From Tigriopus japonicus (taxonomy: Eukaryota > Arthropoda > Copepoda > Harpacticoida > Harpacticidae): a stretch of DNA of 64,000 nucleotides. How positions within the stretch are numbered: position 1 is the first letter of the stretch; each line of letters starts with the position of its first letter. Positions 1 through 10,544 of this stretch are shown piece after piece. Under the pieces are notes generated by a model. It made no database searches and had not been told where the DNA came from. It saw only the letters and a list, made by a program, of their open reading frames with translations. A program made the position numbers and the translations under genes. The stretch lies in assembly GCA_010645155.1 (NCBI GenBank), contig JAAGOF010000109.1, forward strand, positions 393,116-457,115, written 5' to 3'.

Positions 1-125
1 TGATAGTAAATAGTACATAGGTAAAGTTGCCTCAAACAGGTCGAACCCAAGAACCACAGTACAATGGAACCGACGTCTTGGGACCAAAATGGCACATGCG
101 CGTACTCTTTTATTATAGCGCTCTA
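1..125. mobile_element. End of a foldback (hAT-like) element, cut by the window edge
   Basis: These 125 bases are nearly identical to the last part of the foldback element at 27120-28396 (its right end at 28272-28396), differing at about one position. The copy ends in the same terminal bases, AGCGCTCTA, at 125. It sits directly against a retrotransposon fragment that begins at 126, so the element inserted into that retrotransposon. The other end and the target duplication lie outside the window. Confidence 0.85.
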
Positions 126-482
126 GTACAGCCCTAATTTCTGCAACCTCTCCCAACACGAGAGCTCTCTCAGTCCTGTGATGTTCCAAGTAAAACATCT
201 TTGGACCTGCTCAACCTTTTGCAAACCTGCTGAACTCATTGGAGCCCAAATGGGTGAGGCATATTCAAGATGCGGCTGAACAATCGACTTGTACAGAGTT
301 AGCATTGTAATACTATCTCTGGACTTGAAAGTGCGATAGATCCAGCCGCACGTTTGAAATGCCTTCCCCACTTTCAACTGGATATGCTCATCAAACTTTC
401 CATCATCTTGGATGACGGCTCCTGAATCCTTCATGGACAAACCTGCTCAATATCACATCCTCAACTGTCCTTGAGTGGAGTT
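126..482 (-). pseudogene. Non-LTR retrotransposon reverse transcriptase fragment (family A, copy 1)
   Basis: Read on the minus strand, this encodes the part of a LINE-type reverse transcriptase just after the catalytic site, including LYKSIVQPHLEYASPIWAP, a thumb-region motif typical of CR1/Jockey-like non-LTR elements. It matches copy 2 at 15860-16220 almost residue for residue. Copy 2 has an in-frame stop after VGKAL, whereas this copy reads through (VGKAFQTCGW). It is cut off at 126 by the foldback element and 5'-truncated near 482. It is a dead fragment. Confidence 0.85.
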
Positions 483-1900
483 TTTTTACAACTTTGAGTT
501 GGTTTCTTTCTGCCTCAAAAAGAAGCCAAAGAAAAAAAGCTTTTTCTTGCTCTTTCGCGTCTTTGTGAATTTACTGATTTAATATGTTTATAGTATACAT
601 TTCTACTCAACTGAAAATTGATGAATTGAACGAATGCTATGTTTATTATAATATAATTCCCTCTCTTTTGACCAGGCTCTAAATTTGATTCAATCTCTTA
701 TTAAGTGGCTCTATCTTGACGGCACTATTTTGATTCACTCCCTAAGCTACACACTCTTTTGATCCGCACCAATCCCATAGGATCCCCATATTTTTTCCAC
801 CTCACTCTTCCAAAATCAAACCTTCAATATCATTTAATAATCGATTTTTTTAATACACTAGAACGCAAATGAAATTTATTTGCATGAAATTCATAACGTA
901 TTCTTCAGCAATTTTATTTTCCACTCAAAAAGTCGTCCCCGCATTTACTTCAAGCATGCATACCCAAACTTCAGCAATAAGGTAAATAATGGTTTTCACA
1001 CAATGTTGACAAAATCGACTGTTTTTTCGGTTGTATTGGATGCTCAAGAGATGCAGTTGGCATCATATCTCATAGATGTATTTGATCTTACCTTTGATGA
1101 TCTTCCACAAAACTTTGGTTGTGTCAATACCGCACAAAGTCATTAGAGGCGCGATATAACTAGGGGTGTGTAAAGGCCCTTCATCATCCATGATTATGGA
1201 ACCTGCAGTGTTTATGTTGAAGGTGTTCACCATCCGCCCATAAAATGGTACTGACCATGGCAATTCAACGCTCTAGGGTAAAATTATCAATTATCAGATA
1301 CCAAAGTTTAAAAAAGCAATATTTTTTATCTTCAAAAAAAGAGGCACCATCCCTGGCTATGCCAAAAGATCGCAAATTGGAGTATGTGGTGTCAACAACA
1401 GCTACTGGGTTAACGAAAAACAGCATTTTCGTTTTCGTTTAAATCTACGATACCTTTAACTGAAGAATTGGACTTCAAGCGAAGATGGGCCACGTTTTAC
1501 TAGATAAATTTTAAGGTCTTAAAGTAGCTAGAAAAGATCCGTTATGGTCACAAATTGTGTTTTGTAAAAAATACGAGTTTTATTGCGACTTATTAATCAT
1601 TTTCATTTTAGTCAAATTTGCTGAAAGTTACAAATTTTGTAGTAAAATATCTAGGATATTATTGAACTGAGCCAAATGGAAGAAAAAGGGAAACTTGCTC
1701 TAGAAGTTCAAAGAGCAATGAAATGTCAACTTTTGCTTTAAACCTTATCGCAGAGTTAAAGGGTGGCAATACACGGATAGGCTAAAATCCTCGAAAAGCT
1801 GCTTTTTCAACCTGTCAGGTCAAAGTTTGACAAGCCAAAATTGGAATCAGAAATACACGCGCAGGCTTCTTTCTAGTGATGGCAAATTTTGGCTTTTAGT
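483..1900. other. Intergenic, no gene recognised
   Basis: AT-rich DNA. The short reading frames here start mostly at non-ATG codons, overlap one another and show no recognisable domain. I see no RNA gene and no clear transposon ends. Confidence 0.5.
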
Positions 1901-1903
1901 GAA

Positions 1904-2009
1904 TTTCTGCCATTTTCTGCAGAAAGGGGCAGAAAATGGCAGAAAATGGCAGAAAGTGGCAGAAAGTGGCAGAAAATGGCAGAAAGTGGCAGAAAATGGT
2001 AGAAAATAG
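1904..2009. repeat. 10-bp tandem repeat GGCAGAAAAT/GGCAGAAAGT
   Basis: About eight tandem copies of GGCAGAAA(A/G)T occupy 1928-2007. They are preceded by inverted copies (TTTCTGCCATTTTCTGC, about 1905-1920), so the start can fold on itself. The same unit recurs in the opposite orientation at 5285-5380. The open frames on both strands here are a consequence of the repeat. Confidence 0.85.
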
Positions 2010-3100
2010 CCGCTAATAGACAAAAGTACGCATAGACTGATGTTCAACTACAAATTTGCTTTTCTAGAATAAGATTAAAATAGTGAAATATAATCAAATT
2101 TTACACAAATACTTGAGAGTAACAACTACTAACTCAAAATTAAATGTAAACATCATTGTTGTTGCTGAAATAACTAGAAGAACACATTGTATTTGAAAAC
2201 GCGTCTTTTCATAGATATTCCCTCTTTTAAAATCGTCATTCTTTTCATGTGCCATATATTGATAATAATTCAGGCTGAGAACTTCAATTGAAATGAGAAC
2301 TTCAATTGAAAATATGATGAAAGTGTATGTGAAGTAATCAAAAACTCCTATGATATCATATTTCACATTGATAATATAATTATCATATTGGAAAAAAAAT
2401 ATTTATTTTGAAGTTCGAAGTCAATTAAATATTAGATAGTATTGAAATGGGATATGAGAATAAGATTATCCCTATTTTCTAGAATGCTTGATGTTTATTA
2501 ATTAATAGCGTAATTAATTAAACGAATAAATACATGAATTGTGTCCCAGAAAGTATTTGTTACAACTTTCTGTAAAGCCCCAATAACGATTTCTTTTAAA
2601 AGAAAACAAAAATGACTTGTTGGTGACTAGGTTTCAAATTTTGTTTATTTGGTTTTAAAGTAATGCATTTTAAACTAATTCGGTTTATAGCAAGCAAGCA
2701 TCTGCAAATCAGACTTTGTTAAAACGGAATGTTAAGTCATAATTTATACATCAAACATATTGCAATTGTAAAAGCTAAGAAAGCCAGTGCTTAATTTTAT
2801 TTTGTATTTGAGTAAAGGAACTTTACTTAAAAATAACAATTATTTTTCTTCAAATGATCCTTGAAAGACTTTGTTGTAATTGGATTTGAAAAATATACCT
2901 TAGGCCTTAGCATTCAAATCTTAAAAACGTTTTGCATTTACGATATTTAAACATTTTAAAAACCAACAATTCTCAGCAATTGTGTTCAAATAGCGACCTA
3001 GCATTACAAAATTCAATTGCATTCAAGTTCTAACTCTCGGTGTCTATTTAAGACGAAATAAAAGTGCTCAATTTGAACACCCTGACATCGAGGGAAATCC
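2010..3100. other. Intergenic, AT-rich, no gene recognised
   Basis: Very AT-rich. There is a small local duplication of GAGAACTTCAATTGAAA near 2277-2310. No coding region, RNA gene or element boundary can be supported. Confidence 0.5.
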
Positions 3101-3106
3101 AAAAAC

Positions 3107-5140
3107 GAATCGAGGGCAAGTACCCCTGAAAGGGAGTACATATAACTTCGCCCGATCCCCTTTTGGTTTTTACACAGGAGGGTCCAAAACTCTCCCCTTC
3201 ATTTTGATTGACTCCCGCGGCTTTCATGATTTGAAAACTCGTTCTTTCTGCTCAAAACGGGACATGAGGCAGTCTACTCACGGGCTGCTACTCATTCTCA
3301 GTCAGTCAGCATTCTTCTTTTCCCATAAGCACTAGCCACCAAACAAACGAGTGAATTTCAAAATGAGACGAACCTTTGAATTTGTGTTAGTGAAATGATG
3401 AGCCATTTTCACCCCTTTGGCCATTCTGGGGGGCTCACAATCCTCAAGACTTGAGACAGTCTCACAATTGCCTTGATTTCAATATGTACGTACGTGACTC
3501 GTCTTTGCATTGCCAGTAGTGATCAAGGATCAAAGAAAGAATTCAGTTCAATGTTGCCAGTTCTCAGTCTTCAGTGTCAATTTTTTCCGTTTGAGCCAGT
3601 GATGGCATGCAGTGGAAATGCATATTGCTACATGCCTGTACAAAGGAAATCTACAGGAAAATCTCAAAGCACCAACAGTTACAGACAAACATTATTTGGG
3701 TTTCAAATTTCTGGCAAATTCGTAGGATCTCAAAGCTACGCAAAGTTTTAATTGACCTTGAACAGATGACAAGTTGAGAGACAACAATGGCATAAAAAGA
3801 ACCTTGAAAGTAAATTGAATTGGCGAAAAAGCCGAGAAAATAACAATTTAAGTAACAGCAATGGACATCAAAAAAAGTGAATATAGCAAGTTTTTGAAAA
3901 CGTCATAAAATGATTAAAATTGTTTTGCCGGTCTCTTTGAAAATCTTTGTTTCATCATTCTGATCAATTTGGATGCCTCATATTTAAAATTAGTAAATTG
4001 GCATAAACATTTTGAACTGTGGATTGATTATAAAAGTGAGAAATATTGAACAAAACACTTTTACCTAACAATGTTTTGCTGGAAATTTTGAAACCTTAAT
4101 CATCATACCCATGTGTTGTTATAAATGTAACATATTCAGCCATATGCTACGTTACTTCCAGTGATTTACAATCTCAACACATCTCGGTCAAAAATGTTTC
4201 GAGCACTTGGAAGATTCAATACTTTTCCCTAACTTAAATTGCCGTGGCTAATGTTTCCTTATCTTAAACAAGGACGCAGAAAATTAACAGAGAAGCAAAT
4301 GTTGAGAAGAACTTCAAATTGGACTATTTTTACTCTCGCCTTCCTACCTTGGTTCATTATCCATTGATGAACAATAACCAAGAGTGCTCTCCATCTTTGG
4401 GTTGTAAAAACTCCAAGTACACAAAAGATCAAGAAGAATTCAGAAAAGTGTAGAATTCAGGGTCAAGGACTAAAACCAATCGGAATACTTTCAAGCTACC
4501 AAAATATACCCAATATACCAATCTACTAAAATCCTGTCTACCATAATTCTTGGTGATGAACTTTGGTGTCCTTTGGCAAATATGATCCATGTATGTCTCC
4601 TAACCAAAACGATACTGTGGTGGGATTTGATTACAAGATTTTGTTATTTGATCCACATTTCTGCTACCATCATCAAGAAAATCACTGCTCTATGTTTCAC
4701 TTTTTATTTAGCTGTCATACTCTGAAATCTTTATTTAATTTGTGAATCTTGGATAGCATTATTGCTCAATCTTTCTTGATATGAACTTGTGTGCCTAAAT
4801 TTCATTTTTACTTTCAATTTATCATGCTTATGATGTTTGCTTTTGCTTTGTACCCGTTCGGTGCCTCTGGTTAATATATTTCTGCCATGCTTATTGAATG
4901 AATGGTGTTTCTTGTTTCTTAATAGCTAATTAGAATTTAGATTTTTACAAAAAGTCATTGGTAGTGTACAAGATAAGCATATATTTAGGCCAAATTATCA
5001 CAAATGAGGTGGTAAGGATACAGGCCCTCGAGTTTTTAACTGGGAGAAACACTTTGTACTTGTTGAGTTTTGGACCCTCCTACGTATTGGGGAAAAAGAG
5101 GTTAAGTGTACTCCCTTTCAGGGGTACATGTCGAGGGGTA
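3107..5140. repeat. Pair of ~85-bp inverted repeats around ~1.85 kb
   Basis: Left arm about 3107-3195, right arm about 5046-5140. Both contain GTACCCCTGAAAGGGAGTAC or its complement, and AGGAGGGTCCAAAACTC or its complement, in matching order. The arms are clearly related but diverged. They could be the terminal inverted repeats of a non-autonomous DNA transposon, or two inverted copies of one short element. I did not find a convincing target duplication. The interior holds no recognisable gene. Confidence 0.6.
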
Positions 5141-5284
5141 CGATTTCACGAACTTCTACCTTCCTTCTTCGATGCAATGAGCTTTTAGAGGGATGGTAAG
5201 GCCATAGTTAGACATCAAAAGTGCCAAATTTTATCCCTTTAAGTATTGAATATATTGATTTTTATGAGTTTCTAGAAAAAATAA

Positions 5285-5380
5285 TTTCTGCCATTTTCTG
5301 CCATTTTCTGCCACTTTTTTCTCATGAATTAAAGCCATTTTCTGCCACCAATTTCTGCCAGGTGGCAGAAAATGGCTTTT
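5285..5380. repeat. Inverted counterpart of the GGCAGAAAAT repeat
   Basis: TTTCTGCCAT units are repeated three times from about 5285, followed by CCATTTTCTGCCACC and then GGTGGCAGAAAATGG, forming a local palindrome. It is the same unit as at 1928-2007, mainly in the reverse direction. Confidence 0.75.
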
Positions 5381-5385
5381 ATTCA

Positions 5386-5922
5386 TATACCATCACTGCT
5401 CCTTTCTGTTACGGAAAAGATGGTCCGTGTGGAGTTTTCAATTTCTCTGCTCTCCCTTGTACTTTCTTATTGCGTTCCTCCTTCCTACTAAACCAGTATG
5501 GTCTTGCGTGGATTTTTCATTTCTCCTACGTTATTCATTGAATTGTGGGGTTAATTAACCCCTCTTGATATGCTCGATTGAGGTGCGTTAGCACCACGAT
5601 GTAAATATCGAATTTCATTAATGATAAAAAAAGTCGACTACTATTTCTTTACTCAACCACATGGGGACACCGTCGTACCCATAGAATAAACATATTCACC
5701 GGTCTCCTGTATTATACCCGTAATTGTATGCCACATTGCGTGGTGAGCAGTAATCATGAAATGACACAGTGCGCATCAAAAATGTTAAAAAAGTTAGCTA
5801 CAACGTCAAGTGAGTACTTAAAAAGATGAATCATTTGGATGCGGTCCTTTTAAGACCATGCAAGGTCAATATATTAAGGTTTCCCAATATCCTTTCAATA
5901 GTTCCGGCATTTTGAATTCCGG
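5386..5922. other. Intergenic, no gene recognised
   Basis: No domain-bearing reading frame, RNA gene or clear element end is visible in this stretch. Confidence 0.4.
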
Positions 5923-6483
5923 CCTGCATGTAGCGGTGGGTGAGAAGCCGGTGTCGGTGTCGAGGTGTCTACACCGACACCGGCTTTTTTGGATTTCGGT
6001 GTCAGTGTCGACACGAGGTTTCTGGTGTCGACGTTTTAAGGTTTCGTGAGTTTTTTCCGAAAGTTCCGCAAATCGCGCCAAATTAAATTGTAAGGCTTGC
6101 AAAGCAAAGATATATCATATCCCCATGAGGGGTATTGTGAAATGTAAACTTATTTTCCCCTCGCTCCAATTTAAGTTTACCTACAATTTATTTTGATTTT
6201 TGTGAAGAATGTCTGAGTCTGTCCTACCTCATCTCCGTGATAAATGTCTTGAAAAACAAATTTCAACTGACACTGTCATAGGGAATACATAAATCATAAT
6301 TGGCCTAGAAAAATGCATCTTTCTCCTGTCATATTTCAGTAACACTTAAATAAAACTTTAAAGCACAATTTGATAATTATGTTCAATGAAATTTAGATGT
6401 TTACGTAAAATGGCAATATTGCAGATAACATCGTCCATAAGGATATTTAACACAAAGTGAAAAGAAATGTTTAATCACTTACA

Positions 6484-6635
6484 ATTCAATTATGACAATT
6501 CAATTCAATTATTCAAACATAATTGAAATCACATTCAATTATTCAAACATAATTGAAATCACATTCAATTATTCAAACATAATTGAAATCACATTCAATT
6601 ATTCAAACATAATTGAAATCACATTCAATTATGTT
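6484..6635. repeat. 30-bp tandem repeat, about four copies
   Basis: The unit TTATTCAAACATAATTGAAA plus TCACATTCAA is repeated about four times with almost no change, which suggests recent expansion. It lies inside the hAT-like element at 5931-7758. Confidence 0.9.
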
Positions 6636-7067
6636 TTTGGGGAATTTGAATAAAAATTTTGCTCATGCATTAAGCCAAGGACATCTTGATTAAGCAGAAG
6701 AATAAACTTTTGATTTTGATCAAATATGTGTTTGGCAATTAAAATCTAATTAGTTGTTGTTGGCAGCACACTTGACACAAACCGGATATAACAAAAGAAT
6801 TTTCAGTTTCCCCTATAGATGCAACATTTTTTGCGAATATGGTGGTAGTTCTGGTTCAGAATTTTTAATTTTAGTATAAATGCCTGATTGCTGACATTTT
6901 GGAATCTTTGGTTTATTTTGGATTCACCCATATGTGATTAACTTATTCATTTTGCTCAATTTTTTGTGACATTCTTATTTTGCCTAAATAATTTTAGAAA
7001 AAATATTTTCCTCGAAGGGTAAGCAACATAACTTTCCCGTTTAGAATTTCTTTCAACCCAAACTTTT

Positions 7068-7696
7068 CTCTAGCTTAGAAAACCACCCCGCAATGCTAAG
7101 TGCAACCTCACGTGAGCGAGGTTGCGTGGTGATAACAAACGTACTGTGTATTTACCTGTGAGGCGATTTTTCGTCCTGAGTTTTGAGTGATGGCAGCCAA
7201 GTAGCTTATTTCGGTAGTCTTGCACAACCGTTTCGACAGTTCTAGCGTACCGTGACGGTAGGCGCTGGAATTGTCAGTGTCTTGGAAAAAAAGAAAGGTT
7301 GCAGCCAGTTTCAGTGCTCTTAAGAAGCAAGTAGGAGAAGTAATTAATCAACTTTTCCTAACATCACCTAATCTAACGGTCACAACATATGATCCCAAAG
7401 CCTAGCCTTGCAGGGCCTGAAGCCTAATCCTAAAGCTGTGTTGCAACATACACTTCGCATATTTATCTATGCCGACGCACTGAGAATCCGTGCGCGAACT
7501 TGGACTTCTAGGTCCAAGAGCGTACCGGCCCATCCTTAAGACTGCCTGGAGTCTGGTGATTCCCGTTTAGAGAACTCTCATCAAGACCACATGCTTTTAT
7601 TGGGAACACAAAACTTTCGCTACGTTTGTTTTTACCACGCAACCTCGCTCACGTGAGGTTGCACTTAGCATTGCGGGGTGGTTTTCTGAGCTAGAG
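7068..7696. mobile_element. Non-autonomous DNA transposon with ~73-bp terminal inverted repeats
   Basis: The left arm 7068-7140 and right arm 7620-7696 are inverted copies. They contain AAAACCACCCCGCAATGCTA and a near-perfect CTCACGTGAGCGAGGTTGCG. The outermost shared bases are CTCTAGCT. I could not identify a target duplication, so the superfamily is open. The interior of about 480 bp has no coding capacity. Confidence 0.8.
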
Positions 7697-7769
7697 GGTC
7701 GGTTTTAACCTTCCGATGTCGGTGTCGAGGTCAAAATTGCCGGTGTCACCCATCCCTACTTGCAGGTAG

Positions 7770-8877
7770 GCTTAAATGGGATATTCGTGAAGGAGACAGC
7801 TGCTGAAGTTACCTAAAATCGATTGTAGACGGCGCCACATTTGACTAGGCGAGAATAAAATTTTGCTACGGAAGTACTGCTACCTTGAAAGTCCTTTTTA
7901 GACACTATTTCATCAGTTTTTCAAGGATTTATTGATCTAAAAATAATGGAAAATAACTTTACTTCACGATTTTGTCACATTTTTATCCATACACTTGGAC
8001 ATTTCTTTCGAAAACCGAGTTTTAAGTGTACATATATTGTTGCGTGAGTTTGAAAATTATGTCTTAAATCAAGCAAGGCAGAAACGACGCATGCACGGAT
8101 TTTTTCCTGTCTGGTCAGGACCAAATTCGTCCCTGGGATTCTGATAAGGTTTTAAACCCCAAAATCGACCAATAAATGATTGGAATTGTTGTAGGGCTGG
8201 CTGGGAAGGGTGGTTTGATCAGATCCATGTTAGTTTCAATGACCCCAAGCACGACGACTTCGAAGCTCATCATTCAATTTCTCAGCCAACAATTATCGGC
8301 AGTGGGACCTTTCCGCCTGGGCTCTTACAAGTTGTGGAAAAAGTACAATCTGAAGTAAGAAGCTTTGATTCTAGTCTATTTTAGTTCCCTACTAGTTCGC
8401 AATAATATTCTTCATTCACGCAACTCCAACGTAAATAAGTTTTGCATATTTTGTAAAAGCTAGGTGTCATGTCAGTTACCTGCAAATTTGTCCATTTTTT
8501 GACCGCAAACAACGGCAAACAACGATGCGACAATAAATATTCATCCAATTGATGTTGCCGAGCCGGAAGTGTCGCACTAAGGATATTTCCAAACTTACGC
8601 AACATTATATGTACACTTGAAACTCGCTTTTTAAAAGAATTGTCCCCGCGTTTGGTTAAAAATGTGACAAAATCATGAGGTAAACTTATTTTCTTTTATT
8701 TTTAGATCAATAAATCCTTGAAAAACTGATGAAATAGTGTCTAAAAAGGACTGTCAAGGTAGCAGTACTTCCGTAGCAAAATTTTATTCTCGCCTAGTCA
8801 AATGTGGCGCCGTCTACAATCGATTTTAGGCAACTTCAGCAGCTGTCTCCTTCACGAATACCCCATTTACAGCCTGG
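7770..8877. mobile_element. Foldback element with ~285-bp arms
   Basis: The sequence from about 7770 to 8055 (TAAATGGGATATTCGTGAAG inward) reappears inverted from 8877 back to about 8592. The outer 140 bp match closely, including AGACGGCGCCACATTTGACT; the inner parts have diverged. Both arms continue to GTGTACATATA and TTGCGT near the centre. The centre (8056-8591) carries only short frames. The target duplication is unclear. Confidence 0.8.
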
Positions 8878-8882
8878 TTAGC

Positions 8883-9060
8883 TCGAAATTCATCCGGGCA
8901 GGCTGAAAAAATGACTGTCCTGCCACTTTCACCTGCTCGTGTTTTTCCTCTCTTGATGAGCCGGTCTGCAGTTAGGCTTCATTTTTCAGGAGGGTTGGGT
9001 CAAAATTCGGCCAGGCAGGCTGAAAAATGGTTGGCCTGCCACTTTCGCCCGACCACTTGT
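8883..9060. repeat. Imperfect direct duplication
   Basis: A ~55-bp unit with GGCAGGCTGAAAAA followed by CCTGCCACTTTCRCC occurs at about 8885-8940 and again at about 8997-9055. Each unit also has internal dyad symmetry (GGCAGG/CCTGCC). Confidence 0.7.
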
Positions 9061-9597
9061 AAGGTAAAACACTAAATGAGTGGCTCCTGGAATTATTAAC
9101 CAATCGGTTTATTGTAATGTTATGCCATTGTATTTTGCCCTCTAAACAGTCGGTCGGCCGACATCCAATTGTTGGGAAATCTGGTTAGCCCAAGGCATGA
9201 AAGTCACTTCTAAATCAACCTTTGTTGGTGGTTGTCTACCTAAAAAAAAAGATGTTTTTCCCAAGAAGATTTAACTTGCCTTAATTTGATGGTCATCGTT
9301 GGAGGCAACCATATAATCAACTCCGTCATCCCATTGGAGATCAAACGAGGAATCGTAGGGGTTCGTAGTAACCACTTTTTTATACCAAGGTTCTCTAGAA
9401 ATCTAAAGTCATTAGAAGCCGTTAGTAGGGACAATTTTGTTTAGATTTAAAATCATTAGGAGACGCCGTTCCCAGGGCAAAGTATTTTTAGCGTACTGTA
9501 CCTATATCAATCATAAAAAAGTCAGTTTAGCTAGACTTTTTTCCAAAGTTTGTACTTTTCCGAAAAAGGGGCAATGCTTATTTGTGCTTAATTGGGT
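9061..9597. other. Intergenic, no gene recognised
   Basis: No supported coding or RNA feature. The minus-strand frame at 9240-9434 lacks recognisable domains. Confidence 0.4.
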
Positions 9598-10005
9598 AAA
9601 GGTCGGTTGTTGAGGTAGTTTGGGGGCATAGCAGAAGTATTTTTAGAAAAGTTTGCGTTTCTAGAATTTTCTAGAAAATGCGTTTTTTTATTGTAGCTTA
9701 TGTAGCGAAACTTAATCGAACATGGTTATTTCTATTCCGTCTCATATGCTCCTACTATAAGGCCGCATGTTAACGCACCTAATTCAAAATCGAGGGTATA
9801 CCAAAATCAAGTCAGATTAACCTACGACAACTTGTGTTTGAAACGCAACAGGTGGGGAGAGTATATACTCAACGTATGATAATATGACTTGAATTTTCTA
9901 TACTCTTGCTCGCTTTTGAATTAAGTGCGTTAAAATGCGGCCGATTGTTTCTAGATATGCTTCTAGTATACTTAGATGCGCTAAACTACTTCAACAATCG
10001 ACCTT
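9598..10005. mobile_element. Degenerate palindromic element
   Basis: The outer inverted repeat is AAGGTCGGTTGTTGAGGTAG (about 9599) against its complement ending at 10004. The inner inverted repeat is AAGGCCGCATGTTAACGCAC (about 9760) against its complement at 9914-9943. The arms are patchy, so this is probably an old foldback or MITE-type element. No coding capacity. Confidence 0.6.
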
Positions 10006-10544
10006 AAATCAAGGAAAGATGACTGTTATAATGGTTTCCTTTGTAAGATTCTTAATTGTTTCGTAATGAGGAATATTTTTTCCTGCAACTTCTGGCGAAG
10101 CTTTGTAGATATGCGTCTCTTGCTATTGAATGCTAAATTGGGAAGTGTTAAAACCAAGATCCTGTGCACAAAGATTAATTTAACTTAACTCAAAAAGATT
10201 TAAAGATGCCTTAAATATCCTCTCGCAAATGCCTTTCGCAGCTACGTGTCTTTTTCTCGAAAACTTTTGCTCGTCTCATTGGCAAACAATTTTTTTGTAA
10301 GGTCAGAATTTTCATCCAAATGTATAGGGTCAACTATCAAACACATATCTTGTGCGGTGTATTTTTCTTTCATTTTGTTATTTTTACTACCAACTTGCAT
10401 TGTGATATTTTTTTCTGACAAATTACAGCACTAACATTATTTCAAAGATGACGATGGCAGGTTATAATAAGACATATTTGACTTTCTTGGTTTGAATGTT
10501 GATGGTTCCAGGGGAAAAAGAACATAGGACTATTTGCTCATCAT

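Larger units (their letters stand above)
5931..7758. mobile_element. Non-autonomous hAT-like element with GGTGTCGGTGTCGA ends
   Basis: The left end TAGCGGTGGGTGAGAAGCCGG and the inverted right end TAGGGATGGGTGACACCGGC form imperfect terminal repeats. Just inside both ends lies GGTGTCGGTGTCGAGGT. The flanking 8-mers are CCTGCATG (5923-5930) and CTTGCAGG (7759-7766), 6 of 8 identical, compatible with an aged hAT-type duplication. It encodes no transposase. It contains a 30-bp tandem repeat (6484-6635) and a second element (7068-7696) nested close to its right end. Confidence 0.6.

Noticed and set aside
6484..6635. CRISPR-like appearance of the 30-bp repeat
   Set aside because: The units are contiguous with no spacers, and the window is eukaryotic; it is a simple tandem repeat.
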